Assembly: GCF_002020135.1 (NCBI RefSeq)
Contig: NZ_MPZS01000001.1
Span: 682,001-746,000 of the forward strand
DNA from: Thioclava marina
Lineage (GTDB): Bacteria > Pseudomonadota > Alphaproteobacteria > Rhodobacterales > Rhodobacteraceae
Direction: 5' to 3'
Length of the DNA: 64,000 bases
Made by a program: the position numbers and the translations under genes. The notes under the pieces were generated by a model, which was not told the origin of the DNA, searched no databases, and saw only the letters and a program-made list of their open reading frames with translations. Numbering within the stretch: the first letter of the stretch is position 1; each line of letters begins with the position of its first letter. This document shows positions 42,312 to 52,120 of the stretch, one piece after another.

Positions 42312-43384
42312 AGCACATCGCCTCCGATCGGGGTCACGTCCACAAGCTCGAAACGAGGGGCATCGGCCAGCTTTTCCAGACCTATCGCGCCGATCCCGGG
42401 GCGCCCGTCCGCGCCGATCAGCATCCCGGCGGTGAAGCCGATCAACTCATCGACCAGCCCCGACTTGGCAAGCGTCGCCGCGAACTGCCCACCGCCCTCG
42501 CAGAAAATGCGGGTCAGTCCCAGACCGCCCAAAGCCTCCATCAAGGCAAACGGGTCGAGCCCACCTTCCGCAAGGCTCGGCAATTCGATCAGTTCCGCGC
42601 CCAGATCGCGCCAATAGCCCACAGCCTCTGGCGGAGCGCCGACCCCATGCATCAGCCAGAGCGGCGCGGTCTCGAGCGAGCCTGCGAGCCGATCACGCGG
42701 CAGATCGAGGCGCTCCGAGACCACCACGCGCACCGGCTGGCGTAGAGGCGTGAAATTCCGAACGGTCAGCAAAGGATCATCGGCCCGCGCCGTACCACCG
42801 CCGACCATCACAGCATCGAACTCCGCCCGCATCGCATGCACCCGCGCGCGCGCCTGCGGCCCGGTGATCCACTGGCTCTCGCCGCTCGCGAGCGCAATGC
42901 GCCCGTCGAAGCTGCTCGCCAGTTTCAGCGCGAGCCATGGACGATTGCGCGTGATCCGGCTCAGGAACCCGGCTTGCAAGTCGCGGGCTTCCGCCTCCAT
43001 CACGCCAGTCTCGACAGCAATCCCGGCCTCGCGCAGCATCGCATGGCCGCTGCCAGAGACGCGCGGATCGGGATCTTCCATTGCCGAAACGACCCGCGAA
43101 ACCCCCGCCTCGATCAGCGCCAGAGAACAGGGGGGCGTCTTGCCGTAATGGGCGCAGGGCTCCAGCGTGACATAAGCGGTGGCTCCGCGCGCGGCCTCAC
43201 CTGCCTGCGCCAGCGCGCGCACCTCGGCATGGGGCCGTCCGCCCGGCTGGGTCCAGCCACGCCCGACGATCCGACCCGCATTGACGATCACGCAGCCAAC
43301 GGCAGGGTTGGGCCAGACATTGCCAAGGCCCCGGCGCGCGAGCGTCAGGGCCAGGGACATGTAGCGCCGGTCTGTCAGGGTCAC
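42281..43384 (-). CDS. ribD: Riboflavin biosynthesis deaminase/reductase RibD
   Basis: Bifunctional enzyme converting the first pyrimidine of riboflavin synthesis to the ribitylamino-pyrimidinedione. The 367-residue protein has the deaminase zinc site HAEV (about 52-55) and [11 protein letters not shown] (76-86), and from about 145 a reductase domain ([49 protein letters not shown]). GTG 43384 overlaps the nrdR stop (GTGA); an in-frame ATG eight codons later is the alternative. The gene is separated from ribE by the capsule block on the opposite strand. Confidence 0.94.
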   Translation of the reverse strand: MTLTDRRYMSLALTLARRGLGNVWPNPAVGCVIVNAGRIVGRGWTQPGGRPHAEVRALAQAGEAARGATAYVTLEPCAHYGKTPPCSLALIEAGVSRVVSAMEDPDPRVSGSGHAMLREAGIAVETGVMEAEARDLQAGFLSRITRNRPWLALKLASSFDGRIALASGESQWITGPQARARVHAMRAEFDAVMVGGGTARADDPLLTVRNFTPLRQPVRVVVSERLDLPRDRLAGSLETAPLWLMHGVGAPPEAVGYWRDLGAELIELPSLAEGGLDPFALMEALGGLGLTRIFCEGGGQFAATLAKSGLVDELIGFTAGMLIGADGRPGIGAIGLEKLADAPRFELVDVTPIGGDVLHRWRRHSHA

Positions 43385-43851
43385 TCGGCCTCGCCCGCTC
43401 CCGGCGGCCGCAGCTCGGAAACGAATTTGTCGAAGTCGTCCGCTTCCTGGAAGTTCTTGTAAACACTGGCGAAGCGCACATAGCCGACAGTGTCGATCCG
43501 GGCCAGCGTCTCCATCACGATCTCGCCGATCACCTTCGAGGAGATATCGGTCTCGCCCATGCTTTCCAGACGCCGCACGATGCCCGAGATCATCTGGTCG
43601 ATGCGCTCGGGCTCGACCGGGCGTTTCTGCATCGCGATCCGGATCGAGCGCTCGAGCTTGTCACGATCGAAATCCTCGCGCTTGCCCGAGGTCTTGATGA
43701 CCACGAGATCGCGCAGCTGCACCCGTTCATAAGTGGTGAAGCGCCCGCCACAGGCCGGGCAGAACCGCCGCCGCCGGATCGCGACGTGATCTTCCGCCGG
43801 GCGGCTATCTTTCACCTGGGTATCGACATTTCCGCAAAATGGGCAGCGCAT
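43381..43851 (-). CDS. nrdR: Transcriptional repressor NrdR
   Basis: Represses ribonucleotide reductase genes in response to dATP. The 156-residue protein has an N-terminal zinc ribbon (C3, C6, C31, C34; MRCPFCG and CPACGGRF) and an ATP-cone from about 49 to 139 ([19 protein letters not shown]). ATG 43851 is the family start; upstream extension to 43881 is rejected. It overlaps ribD by four bases, a frequent pairing in Proteobacteria. A DnaA-box-like TTATCCACA lies upstream at 43903-43911. Confidence 0.95.
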   Translation of the reverse strand: MRCPFCGNVDTQVKDSRPAEDHVAIRRRRFCPACGGRFTTYERVQLRDLVVIKTSGKREDFDRDKLERSIRIAMQKRPVEPERIDQMISGIVRRLESMGETDISSKVIGEIVMETLARIDTVGYVRFASVYKNFQEADDFDKFVSELRPPGAGEAE

Positions 43852-43902
43852 GACTTTCCCCCGTTCCTTGTCCCGCCTCATGATGGGGTCTTGTTGCCCC
43901 AG

Positions 43903-43911
43903 TTATCCACA
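43903..43911 (+). promoter_or_regulatory. DnaA-box consensus upstream of nrdR
   Basis: TTATCCACA, a perfect nine-base DnaA box, 52 bases before the nrdR start. A single box can occur by chance; the same nonamer lies inside zur near 18042, presumably without function. Confidence 0.3.
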
Positions 43912-43992
43912 AGACCTTAGCCCAGCCCCGAGAGTTTGGGTAGAAAAAATGAGAGCCCCCCAGATATGGCGGCGGGATGTGGCGGGACGGAC

Positions 43993-44409
43993 TCAGCGCA
44001 GCAGCGCCGCGACCTCACGACGGTGCGCAGCACGGCGATGTTCGAAAAGGTAAATTCCTTGCCAAGTTCCGAGTGCGAGACGCCCTGAAATGACAGGAAT
44101 CTGCAAGCTGACCGGCAGGATCGCGGCCTTGATATGGGCGGGCATATCGTCCGGCCCCTCATAGGTATGGGTCAGGTAGCCCATACTCGGGTCGGTGGTC
44201 GGCGGCACGAGACGGTGGAAGAACTCGGTCAGGTCGGTGCGCACTTCCGGATCGGCATTTTCCTGAATGAGAAGGCTCGCCGAGGTGTGGCGGATGAACA
44301 GCGTCAGCAGCGCGTCGTCCACATTCGCCAGACCGACCCATTTCGAGATCTCGCGGGTAAACTCGTAGAGCCCGGGGCCGTTGGTGGCGATCTCGAAGAG
44401 CCGGTTCAT
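43993..44409 (-). CDS. YjbQ/UPF0047 family protein
   Basis: A 138-residue cytoplasmic protein of the YjbQ family (some are annotated secondary thiamine-phosphate synthase). It shows FEIATNGPGLYEFTREI, the conserved LFIRHTSASLLIQENADPEV with metal-binding His, and the closing RLALGTWQGIYLFEHRRA. Members bind a metal and show weak thiamine-phosphate synthase activity in E. coli mutants; real role not settled. ATG 44409 overlaps the lipoprotein stop by one base (TGATG). Confidence 0.9.
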   Translation of the reverse strand: MNRLFEIATNGPGLYEFTREISKWVGLANVDDALLTLFIRHTSASLLIQENADPEVRTDLTEFFHRLVPPTTDPSMGYLTHTYEGPDDMPAHIKAAILPVSLQIPVISGRLALGTWQGIYLFEHRRAAHRREVAALLR

Positions 44410-44723
44410 CAGGATTTGGCGGGGCGCGCCTGCGTGCGGTCCGTCGCGAGAATACGCAGGCATTCGGGATTGATATCCATGATCTTGCGCTCCTTGGTCC
44501 AGAGCGCATCCGCCTGCGCGCCGCTCAGCCCGCGCTTGATCATCGCCTTGGGCACGGGCGACCCATCGCCCACACCCGACACGACGGTATATTTGCCCGC
44601 ACCCTCGTCCTCGACATAGAGAAAGCAGGTGCCTTGCTGATCCATGCGCGGCGCACCGGCGGGCGCGCCCTCCATCTGGCAGGCGGCAAGGGCGAGAGGG
44701 GCGAGAAGGAAAAGGCGGGTCAT
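44409..44723 (-). CDS. Small lipoprotein of unknown function
   Basis: A 104-residue lipoprotein: a short signal ending in LAAC with C15, then about 90 mature residues including GTCFLYVEDEGAGKYTVVSG, GDGSPVPKAMIKRGLSG and a CLRILATD segment near the end. I do not recognise the family. Two mature cysteines could form a disulfide. It starts with ATG 44723 and overlaps yjbQ by one base, so the two are coupled. Directed to the membrane face of the periplasm, whereas YjbQ is cytoplasmic, so the link need not be functional. Confidence 0.7.
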   Translation of the reverse strand: MTRLFLLAPLALAACQMEGAPAGAPRMDQQGTCFLYVEDEGAGKYTVVSGVGDGSPVPKAMIKRGLSGAQADALWTKERKIMDINPECLRILATDRTQARPAKS

Positions 44724-44796
44724 TCAGGGCTCCGTCAGAGATTTCCCGAAACTTAGCAGTGCGCCGTGTCCCGCGAAAGTCCGGATCACCTGCCCG

Positions 44797-45168
44797 TCAG
44801 GGCATATGGACAAGCCCGTCCATCCGGCAGCCCAGCGGCGCCAGGTCTTCCGCAACGGCCGATTTATGCGCCGCGAACCGCTTGTTATGGGCGTCGATCG
44901 CCTCCTGGCTTGGCGCTTTTCCGGTCTCGCGCTGTACACGCGTTTCCGTCTCGAGCTCGGCCGCCAGCTTCTGGTGATTTTGCGCGAAAACCGCTTGGGC
45001 CTTCGCCCAGTTCTCATTGACCTCTTCGACCGTCTCCCCCTTGCAGGTAAAGAGATAGACGAGCTTCGCGGGCTTGTCGGGAATGTAGAACTGCGCGCGT
45101 CCTTCGGCTTGGGCCGAGGCCGCACCGATCGCCAGAATCGCGAACGCGAGCTTGAGGGATTTCACCAT
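44797..45168 (-). CDS. Small exported protein of unknown function
   Basis: A 123-residue secreted or periplasmic protein with a signal peptide ending ASAQA (about 1-21). The mature part has LVYLFTCKGETVEEVNENW, a helical charged region (KLAAELETETRVQRETG) and LGCRMDGLVHMP at the end; the two cysteines suit a disulfide. ATG 45168 follows AGGAGG. It lies downstream of rpoD behind a terminator, so it probably has its own promoter. Family not recognised. Confidence 0.7.
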   Translation of the reverse strand: MVKSLKLAFAILAIGAASAQAEGRAQFYIPDKPAKLVYLFTCKGETVEEVNENWAKAQAVFAQNHQKLAAELETETRVQRETGKAPSQEAIDAHNKRFAAHKSAVAEDLAPLGCRMDGLVHMP

Positions 45169-45188
45169 GTCCTGCCTCCTCTCGACAT

Positions 45189-45211
45189 GAAAACGCCCCC
45201 TTCCGGGGGCG
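45189..45211 (-). terminator. Rho-independent terminator of rpoD
   Basis: Leftward stem CGCCCCC-GGAA-GGGGGCG (45194-45211) followed by TTTT. It starts nine bases after the rpoD stop. Confidence 0.85.
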
Positions 45212-45219
45212 CCTTTCTA

Positions 45220-47214
45220 TTACTGATCGAGGAAGGAGCGCAACTTGCGCGACCGGCTCGGGTGTTTGAGCTTGCGCAGGGCTTTGGCTTCGATCTGGCG
45301 GATCCGTTCGCGGGTGACCGAGAATTGCTGACCCACCTCTTCGAGCGTGTGATCGGTGTTCATGCCGATGCCGAAACGCATCCGCAAAACGCGCTCTTCG
45401 CGCGGGGTGAGCGAGGCCAGAACCCGCGTCGTCGTTTCCTTGAGGTTCTCCTGAATGGCGGAGTCGAGCGGCAGAACCGCGTTCTTGTCCTCGATGAAAT
45501 CGCCGAGCTGGCTGTCTTCCTCGTCGCCGATCGGGGTTTCGAGCGAGATCGGCTCCTTGGCGATCTTCATCACCTTGCGGACCTTCTCGAGCGGCATCTG
45601 CAGCTTGTCGGCCAGTTCCTCGGGTGTCGGCTCGCGGCCGATCTCGTGGAGCATCTGGCGACCGGTACGCACCAGTTTGTTGATCGTCTCGATCATGTGG
45701 ACCGGGATACGGATCGTGCGGGCCTGATCCGCGATGGACCGGGTGATCGCCTGACGGATCCACCACGTCGCATAGGTCGAGAACTTGTAGCCGCGGCGGT
45801 ATTCGAACTTATCGACCGCCTTCATCAGGCCGATATTGCCTTCCTGAATGAGATCAAGGAACTGCAGCCCGCGGTTGGTGTATTTCTTGGCAATCGAGAT
45901 CACGAGACGCAGGTTGGCCTCGACCATTTCCTTCTTCGCCTGGCGCGCTTCTTTTTCGCCCTTCTGCACCTGGTTCACGATGCGGCGGAATTCGGAGATG
46001 TCGACGCCGACATATTGCCCGACCTGAGCCATCTCGGCGCGCAGATCCTCGACCTTCGCTTCCGATTTCTCGAACAGCGCCTGCCAGCCACGGCCCGATT
46101 TCGCGGCCATGCGCTCCATCCAGGTCGGGTCGAGTTCGTACCCGCGATATTCCTCGATGAACTCGCGACGGTTGATGCGCGCCTGATCGGCGAGCTTCAC
46201 CATGCCGCTGTCGATCGACATGATCTTGCGGTTGATGCCGTAAAGCTGGTCGATCAGCGCCTCGATCCGGTTGTTGTGCAGGTGAAGCGAATTCACCAGC
46301 TGGACGATCTCGGAGCGCAGCTTCTGATAGGCCGCCTCTTCAGCGACCGAGAAGGACCCATCCTCGTTGAGCGTCGCCGACATCCGCAGATCCTGCATTT
46401 CGGCAAGATTCGCATAGTCGCGCGCGATCAGTTCGAGCGTCTCCAGCACGCGCGGCTTGAGCGCGGCCTCCATCGCGGCGAGCGAGAGGTTCGCGCCCTC
46501 GTCGTCGTCGTCATCCTCGGTCTGGATCGGATTGCCATCGGCATCGAGCTCGGGCTCGTCGGATTTCTGCGTCTCGGACGAAGCCGCCCCATCGACGACG
46601 GGCTCGGCCAGGTCTTCCTCGTCCTCATCGCCCTCGAGCGAATTGCCGAAGGTGGTCTCGAGATCGATCACGTCGCGCAGGAGGATCTCTTCGTTGAGAA
46701 GTTCGTCGCGCCAAATCGTGATGGCCTGGAAAGTCAGCGGGCTTTCGCACAGGCCCGCGATCATCGTGTTGCGGCCAGCCTCGATGCGCTTGGCGATGGC
46801 GATCTCGCCCTCGCGCGACAGCAGCTCCACCGAGCCCATCTCGCGCAGGTACATCCGTACCGGGTCGTCGGTACGATCGAGCGTCTCGGAAGTCGACGTG
46901 GCGACCGCCACCTCGCGCGAGCCGGACCCGGTCGCGACAACCTCGCCACCCTGCCCGCTCGAGTCGTCATCATCGGCCTCTTCGGCCTCGATCACGTTGA
47001 TGCCCATTTCGGAGAGCATCGACATCACATCTTCGATCTGGTCGCCGGACACCTGTTCGGGCGGCATCACCTTGTTGAGCTGGTCGTACGTGATGTAGCC
47101 GCGTTCCTTCGCCTCGGCGATCATCCGCTTCACAGCGGCCTGGCTCATGTCGAAGGAAGTGGCGTCGTCGCTCGGGGTGTCGGACTTGTTGTCGTCGATG
47201 TCTTTGGCGGCCAT
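45220..47214 (-). CDS. rpoD: Primary sigma factor RpoD (sigma-70)
   Basis: Housekeeping sigma factor, 664 residues. Region 1.1 is near residues 24-75, followed by an acidic linker ([14 protein letters not shown]). Region 1.2 is at [21 protein letters not shown], the large non-conserved region includes an acidic stretch ([16 protein letters not shown]), region 2 has [19 protein letters not shown], region 3 follows, and region 4.2 is [20 protein letters not shown]. All these match group 1 sigma factors. ATG 47214 is the family start. It follows dnaG in the same direction with a 183-base gap holding five GANTC sites, the macromolecular synthesis pairing without rpsU here. Confidence 0.97.
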   Translation of the reverse strand: MAAKDIDDNKSDTPSDDATSFDMSQAAVKRMIAEAKERGYITYDQLNKVMPPEQVSGDQIEDVMSMLSEMGINVIEAEEADDDDSSGQGGEVVATGSGSREVAVATSTSETLDRTDDPVRMYLREMGSVELLSREGEIAIAKRIEAGRNTMIAGLCESPLTFQAITIWRDELLNEEILLRDVIDLETTFGNSLEGDEDEEDLAEPVVDGAASSETQKSDEPELDADGNPIQTEDDDDDEGANLSLAAMEAALKPRVLETLELIARDYANLAEMQDLRMSATLNEDGSFSVAEEAAYQKLRSEIVQLVNSLHLHNNRIEALIDQLYGINRKIMSIDSGMVKLADQARINRREFIEEYRGYELDPTWMERMAAKSGRGWQALFEKSEAKVEDLRAEMAQVGQYVGVDISEFRRIVNQVQKGEKEARQAKKEMVEANLRLVISIAKKYTNRGLQFLDLIQEGNIGLMKAVDKFEYRRGYKFSTYATWWIRQAITRSIADQARTIRIPVHMIETINKLVRTGRQMLHEIGREPTPEELADKLQMPLEKVRKVMKIAKEPISLETPIGDEEDSQLGDFIEDKNAVLPLDSAIQENLKETTTRVLASLTPREERVLRMRFGIGMNTDHTLEEVGQQFSVTRERIRQIEAKALRKLKHPSRSRKLRSFLDQ

Positions 47215-47397
47215 GTGGGCTCCTCGGTCAGGGCTCGGGTGGGCTCGAGCTATGACGAAAGCGAATCATATCTCGTCTGTGTATCGAATCGCGGCGGCGA
47301 ATCACAGAGGCGCGAGGCAGATGGACGCAAAGTTGATCGCCATTGTGTCCACAGTGATTCGCTTTCTCTTGATTCGAATGGCCCGCCGCCACCCATC
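47215..47397. promoter_or_regulatory. dnaG-rpoD gap with five GANTC sites and repeated GCGAATCA
   Basis: GAATC/GATTC sites at 47263, 47286, 47299, 47356 and 47371 within 113 bases. GAAAGCGAATCA (47257-47268) and TGATTCGCTTTC (47355-47366) form a perfect 12-base inverted repeat; GCGAATCA occurs again at 47297-47304. Upstream of rpoD. GANTC is the CcrM methylation site of alphaproteobacteria. Confidence 0.6.
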
Positions 47398-49350
47398 TCA
47401 TTGTTTCTTGCGCCAGATTTCCCCATCGATCATGGCCTGAAGCGTCGCGGAAAGGGCCGCGCGATCCTCGCCCATGTCGGAGTTGTCCTCCAGCTTCGAT
47501 CTCTCGGCACGGTGGCGCAGCGAGGCGGCTTGCGCCAGTCGCCATGTCACGCCCTCGTCGGCCAGCCCCGCCAGATCCTCCATCGCATCGGCAACCTCCA
47601 CGCGCACGGCACGCGCGGCGTCGAGCTTGGCGAGTTCTTCGGCCAGGCACATCCGCGCCAGATCGGTGTTGTCGGCATTGCGAACCGGGGGGGCTGATCG
47701 CAGATGGGGCAGTCCGAGAAGCTTTTCAAGGTCGGCACCCACTTCATCTTGCAGGATTTTCGCGATCTCGGGCACCGGCCGGGGCGCAAGACTCAACATC
47801 AGATGGCGCAGCCGGTCGTGGGTGGGATCGCGCAGCGGCACGTCTTCCAGCTCGGCCTCAAACTCGGCGATCAGCGCGGGATGGGTTGCGCAGATCCCAA
47901 GGATCATCGCCTCGCGCAGATGCTCGGCCACATCATCAGGCGCGGTGGCCAGCAGAGAGGCGCGGGTCTCGGGCAACGCCGGGGCGGCCGGCACGCCAAA
48001 GCGCCCACGCCCCCGGGCCCCGGGCGTGAAACTGCCGCGCGGCGGGGTCTTGCCCCCACGCGGCCCCGTTCCGAAAAGCTCCCAGCGCAGGCGCTTGATC
48101 TCTTCGCGGTAATGGCCGTGGATCGAGGGATCCTTGATGTTCGCGATCGTCGCATGCAGCTTCTTGTCGAGCGTCGCGCGCCGTTCCGGGCTGTCGAAGA
48201 CCTTGCCTTCGGTTTCTCGCTGCCAGAGAAGCGTGACCATCGGCTTTGCCTCGGCGAGGATCTTCTCCATCGCACTGCGGCCCTGCTTCTTGATCACGTC
48301 ATCGGGGTCCAGACCCGGCGGCATGATCGCAAAGCGCACACCCTTCCCGGCCTCCAGAAGCGGCATCGCCAGATCGATCACCCGCATCGCCGCACGCAGC
48401 CCCGCCGCATCGCCGTCGAGCGCGATGATCGGCTCGTCATGGATGCGCCACATCAGGCGCAGCTGATCCTCGGTGATCGCGGTCCCGAGCGGGGCCACGG
48501 CACCGCCGAACCCCGCCTCGACCATCGCGATCACATCCATATAGCCTTCGCAAACCACAAGCGGCGCGCCCTTGCCGCAGGCCTCGCGCGCCGGTCCGTG
48601 ATTGTAGAGCGAGCGCCCCTTGTCGAAGAGCTCGGTCTCGGGCGAGTTGAGATATTTCGCCGGATCGCTCGGATCCATCGCGCGCCCACCAAAGGCGATG
48701 CAGCGCCCGCGCGCGTCGCGGATCGGGAAGATGATGCGGTTACGGAAGACGTCGAAAGGCTCGCGACCCTTCTGGCTTTCCTTCGCAAGCCCCGCGCCGA
48801 TGATCAGATCGTCCGGGATGCCCTTGGCTTTCAGCGCGTCGCGCAGCCCCTGCCAGCCGGGCGGGGCGAAGCCGATCTCGAACCGGTCGATCGCCGCCTT
48901 GTCGAGCTTGCGCCCGGCGAGATAGTCGCGCGCCTCGGCCCCGGCCTGGGTGTTGAGATGCAGGCGGAAATATTTCACCGCCTCGTCCATCACCCGGGCA
49001 AGCTCGGTCCGGCGGTCGGATTTCTCCTGCGCCTTGGGGTCGCGTGCCGGCATCTGCATTCCGGCCTCGCGGGCGAGGATCTCCACCGCCTCCATGAAGC
49101 CGACATTCTCGGTCTCGCGCACGAAGCTCAGCGCGTCGCCCTTCGCATGACAGCCGAAGCAATAGTAATAGCCCTTGCGGTCATCGACGTGGAACGAGGC
49201 TGATTTTTCCTGATGGAACGGGCAAGGCGCCCACATGTCGCCCTTGGCCTGGTTCGACTTGCGCATGTCCCAGATGACTTTGCGCCCCACGACCTGAGCG
49301 ATCGAGGTGCGGTTGCGCAGTTCATCGAGAAATCCAGGCGGCAGGCTCAT
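47398..49350 (-). CDS. dnaG: DNA primase DnaG
   Basis: Makes RNA primers at the replication fork. The 650-residue protein has the CHC2 zinc finger (C43, H46, C64, C67), the RNA-polymerase core with the TOPRIM motif VCEGYMDVIAM and the acidic LDGDAAG, and a C-terminal helicase-binding region (about 480-650) that includes a variable Pro/Gly/Arg linker (PRGGKTPPRGSF). ATG 49350 starts the family N-terminus MSLPPGFLDELR; longer frames upstream have no homologous content. It precedes rpoD on the same strand. The leader on the upstream side also carries clustered GANTC sites. Confidence 0.97.
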   Translation of the reverse strand: MSLPPGFLDELRNRTSIAQVVGRKVIWDMRKSNQAKGDMWAPCPFHQEKSASFHVDDRKGYYYCFGCHAKGDALSFVRETENVGFMEAVEILAREAGMQMPARDPKAQEKSDRRTELARVMDEAVKYFRLHLNTQAGAEARDYLAGRKLDKAAIDRFEIGFAPPGWQGLRDALKAKGIPDDLIIGAGLAKESQKGREPFDVFRNRIIFPIRDARGRCIAFGGRAMDPSDPAKYLNSPETELFDKGRSLYNHGPAREACGKGAPLVVCEGYMDVIAMVEAGFGGAVAPLGTAITEDQLRLMWRIHDEPIIALDGDAAGLRAAMRVIDLAMPLLEAGKGVRFAIMPPGLDPDDVIKKQGRSAMEKILAEAKPMVTLLWQRETEGKVFDSPERRATLDKKLHATIANIKDPSIHGHYREEIKRLRWELFGTGPRGGKTPPRGSFTPGARGRGRFGVPAAPALPETRASLLATAPDDVAEHLREAMILGICATHPALIAEFEAELEDVPLRDPTHDRLRHLMLSLAPRPVPEIAKILQDEVGADLEKLLGLPHLRSAPPVRNADNTDLARMCLAEELAKLDAARAVRVEVADAMEDLAGLADEGVTWRLAQAASLRHRAERSKLEDNSDMGEDRAALSATLQAMIDGEIWRKKQ

Positions 49351-49704
49351 GGTCTTTATATTGGCCCGCCGCGCGCCAGAGTCGAGAGGTGGCGCACCCA
49401 CCTTAGCGATTGCTGCCTGAGTCGAAAGCCCGGCGGCAAGACCGCCCAATCCGTTAACGCTAAACCCCTCGATTGCGGACGAATCGGAATCAAACGCGCA
49501 CAAAAGGCGGCACGACAATTGCCGCCACGGAAACGATTCCCCGCATCATAGCGAGACCGTTGCAGCTTGCCTTAACAATGCCGCCTAACTTGGCTGGATT
49601 AGGACATAATTTGGCCTCATGGCTTGGGCACGATTACTCGACGAAGGATTCTCACTTTCGTGTGAGGCGTAGATATGCGCAGTCACGCGAGAAAGGAGAG
49701 AGGG
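49351..49704. promoter_or_regulatory. Divergent gap upstream of dnaG and tadG with six GANTC sites
   Basis: About 354 bases with no supported gene. GANTC sites are at 49379 (GAGTC), 49419 (GAGTC), 49481, 49487 (GAATC), 49535 and 49647 (GATTC). It must contain promoters for dnaG (left) and the Tad genes (right). GTTAAC occurs near 49452 and 49574 (half), but I do not see a full CtrA site. Confidence 0.5.
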
Positions 49705-51465
49705 ATGGCGGTTGTTCGCTTGAAGACGGTTTCGCAAGCCAAGACCCGACCGGGGATCACCCGGATCGGCAAGTTTGCGCGCGAAGAGGATGGGGCGATC
49801 TTCATCTTCAGCCTTCAGATCTTCTTGATTCTGATGATCGTTGGCGGTCTCGCGATCGACTTCATCCGCCAGGAAGAGCGCCGCACCCTGATCCAGGGCA
49901 CGATCGACCGCGCCGCCCTCGCCGCGGCCAGCCTCAGCCAGAGGGTCGATCCGAAATATGTAGTGAACGATTATCTCAACAAAGCCGGGCTCGATTATCT
50001 CGACGTCGATCCGATCATCGAAACGAACGAGAAGAACAGCCCTAGTGACGAGGAGAAATATCGCCGCGTCACCATCGTGACGCGCGACGACATGCCGACG
50101 ATCTTCGGAGACCTGCTCGGCGTCCATTCACTTGCGACGAATGTCGGTGCGCGCGCCGAAGAATCGATCGGCAATGTCGAGATCTCGATGGTGCTCGATA
50201 TTTCCGGCTCGATGAACGATCGCGATCAGAATTCCACCTCCGGCGAGTCGAAGATCGCCTCGCTGCGGACCGCCGCAACGAATTTCGTCAACACGATGTT
50301 CGACGACGTCCAACCCCCGGGGGCGCCTGCCGGGCTGCTCTCGATCTCGATCGTGCCCTACAACCAGCAGGTCTCGATGGGTACGACGCTGGCGAGCATC
50401 TACAACCTGAGCACGGATCACACCAAGAACACCTGCGCGGATGTGCAGACGCTCGGTTTCGACAATCTCGCGATCTCGCCCACGGCGCCGTTGCAGCGCA
50501 CCATGTATGGCTGGAGCTATGACATGGTGAATCAGGGCTACTCGATCTTCAAGACACTCAGCGAAAGCGCCGAGAACTGCTACGAATTCAGCTATTCGCC
50601 GATCATGGCGATAGAGGACAACCAGCAGGATCTGCTCAACAAGATCTCCTCGCTGCGCGCCGGCGGCGACACCGCCATCGACATCGGCGCGCGCTGGGGC
50701 TTTGCGCTGCTCGATCCCTCTTCGGAACCGGTCGCGCAGGCGCTGGCCAGCAGAGGTATGATCAGTTCCTCGGTCCAGAACCGGCCCATGCCCTATTCCG
50801 ACACCGCCACCTCGGTCGACGAGAGATCGATGAAGGTGATGATCCTGATGACGGACGGGATGAACACGCGCTCCTTCTCGACCAAGATGGAATACCGTAC
50901 CGGTCCGTCGGGCTTCTTCTCGACCGACTCCGCAACCGCCTTCTATGATTACGACCAGAGCCAGCTCTACTGGTATTCGGCGCAGCGCGACGCGGCGGGG
51001 CTCAAACCGATCTACCGCTTCAGGGACGGCACCTGGCGCGACCGCGTCGACGCGGGCGACAAGGTCATGGTGTCGATCTCGGGCAATCTCCGGACACTCC
51101 ATTCGATTTCCTGGGAAACGATCTGGGGCAAGGGCTGGACGGTGCAATACGTGATCGACAAGTTCCTGCTGCGTCCGCGTCAGGCCGATGATCCGAGGCA
51201 ATCCGTGAAGTCGATCTATGCCGAGATGGCGATCTCCTCGATGTTCGAGCAGAAGGACGCCAATCTCGAGGAAGTCTGCAACGTGGCCCGTTCCCGCGGG
51301 ATCGATGTCTACACCATCGCGGTTTCTGCCCCCCCCGAGGGCAAGGCGGCGCTGGAGAAATGCGCCACGGGACCGAGCTATGCCCACGAGATCAAGGGCG
51401 ATGACCTGAACGACGCCTTCGCCTCGATCGCCGCTCAGATCATCTCGCTGCGCCTGACCAACTGA
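49705..51465 (+). CDS. TadG-like protein with vWA domain
   Basis: Pilus-assembly-type protein of 586 residues. The N-terminal FAREEDGAIFIFSLQIFLILMIVGGLAIDF is a TadE/TadG-like prepilin-style segment (membrane helix about 33-53), followed by RTLIQGTIDRAALAAAS. A von Willebrand A domain starts near 157 with the metal-ion site VLDISGSMND (D165, S167, S169), RAGGDTAIDIG and MTDGMN. The C-terminus has CNVARSRGIDVYTIAVSA. TadG proteins anchor or adhere in Flp/Tad pili. ATG 49705 follows AAGGAGAGAGG. It heads a three-gene unit with two TadE-like genes but no tadABC here. Confidence 0.9.
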   Translation: MAVVRLKTVSQAKTRPGITRIGKFAREEDGAIFIFSLQIFLILMIVGGLAIDFIRQEERRTLIQGTIDRAALAAASLSQRVDPKYVVNDYLNKAGLDYLDVDPIIETNEKNSPSDEEKYRRVTIVTRDDMPTIFGDLLGVHSLATNVGARAEESIGNVEISMVLDISGSMNDRDQNSTSGESKIASLRTAATNFVNTMFDDVQPPGAPAGLLSISIVPYNQQVSMGTTLASIYNLSTDHTKNTCADVQTLGFDNLAISPTAPLQRTMYGWSYDMVNQGYSIFKTLSESAENCYEFSYSPIMAIEDNQQDLLNKISSLRAGGDTAIDIGARWGFALLDPSSEPVAQALASRGMISSSVQNRPMPYSDTATSVDERSMKVMILMTDGMNTRSFSTKMEYRTGPSGFFSTDSATAFYDYDQSQLYWYSAQRDAAGLKPIYRFRDGTWRDRVDAGDKVMVSISGNLRTLHSISWETIWGKGWTVQYVIDKFLLRPRQADDPRQSVKSIYAEMAISSMFEQKDANLEEVCNVARSRGIDVYTIAVSAPPEGKAALEKCATGPSYAHEIKGDDLNDAFASIAAQIISLRLTN

Positions 51466-51488
51466 CGCGCCACGGACAGGACAAACCA

Positions 51489-52106
51489 ATGCTCCCCTGC
51501 CTCGCCAGTCTCGCCCCCCTCGCCCGCAAGCCCGGCCGGTTTGCGCGCGACGAAGAGGGTGCAGTCACGATCGCAGCGCTGATCTGGGTGGTGTTCTTCA
51601 TCTTCATGATGGCCTCTGCAATCGAGATGGGCGTGACCCTGACCAAGCAGGTTCTGCTTGACCGGGCAACCGACCTGACCGCCCGGGTGATCCGCCTCGG
51701 GATGGAGGGGATGCCCAGCGAGGCGACCCTGCGCGAGCGGGTCTGTCAGAAGGCGGGCTTCCTAGGCGGCGAGAATTGCTTTGACAACGTCTCGGTCGAG
51801 ACGTTCGTCGTCAATCGCAACGACTGGAGCTCGTCGATCGACGCCCATCCGCTGCGCTGCGAGAATTTCTCCGACGATTCCGCCCCGCCGCCCTCGGCGA
51901 CGCTGGAAGGGGGCCTGTCGAACCAGATCATGCTGATGCGTGTCTGCCTGCGGGTGAAACCGATGATGATCGACAATCCCCTCGCCCAGGCGCTGATCCG
52001 CACCGCCCCGATCGACGACCCCGATCACTTCGCCCTGATCTCCACCACAGCCTTCGTGACCGAGCCGCGCGCGACCTCGATCTTCCCGTCGGCGTCCGGA
52101 AGCTGA
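51489..52106 (+). CDS. TadE-like pseudopilin
   Basis: Membrane-anchored protein of 205 residues with FARDEEGAVTIAALIWVVFF, a TadE-type prepilin segment ending in a helix around residues 30-50, then VTLTKQVLLDRATDLTARVIRLG. The rest is a Cys-bearing extracytoplasmic region (VCQKAGFLGGENCFDN; LRCENF; RVCLRVKP). It starts 23 bases after tadG. The prepilin-like G-A/S-x-E position is at EEGA. Subunit-type partner of TadG. Confidence 0.85.
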   Translation: MLPCLASLAPLARKPGRFARDEEGAVTIAALIWVVFFIFMMASAIEMGVTLTKQVLLDRATDLTARVIRLGMEGMPSEATLRERVCQKAGFLGGENCFDNVSVETFVVNRNDWSSSIDAHPLRCENFSDDSAPPPSATLEGGLSNQIMLMRVCLRVKPMMIDNPLAQALIRTAPIDDPDHFALISTTAFVTEPRATSIFPSASGS

Positions 52107-52120
52107 AGGGAGAGGTAATC

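Noticed and set aside
44644-47697. Open frame of over 1000 codons on the + strand opposite rpoD
   Set aside because: It is antisense to a complete, recognisable rpoD and has the composition of a shadow frame in GC-rich DNA, with no motif or ribosome site.
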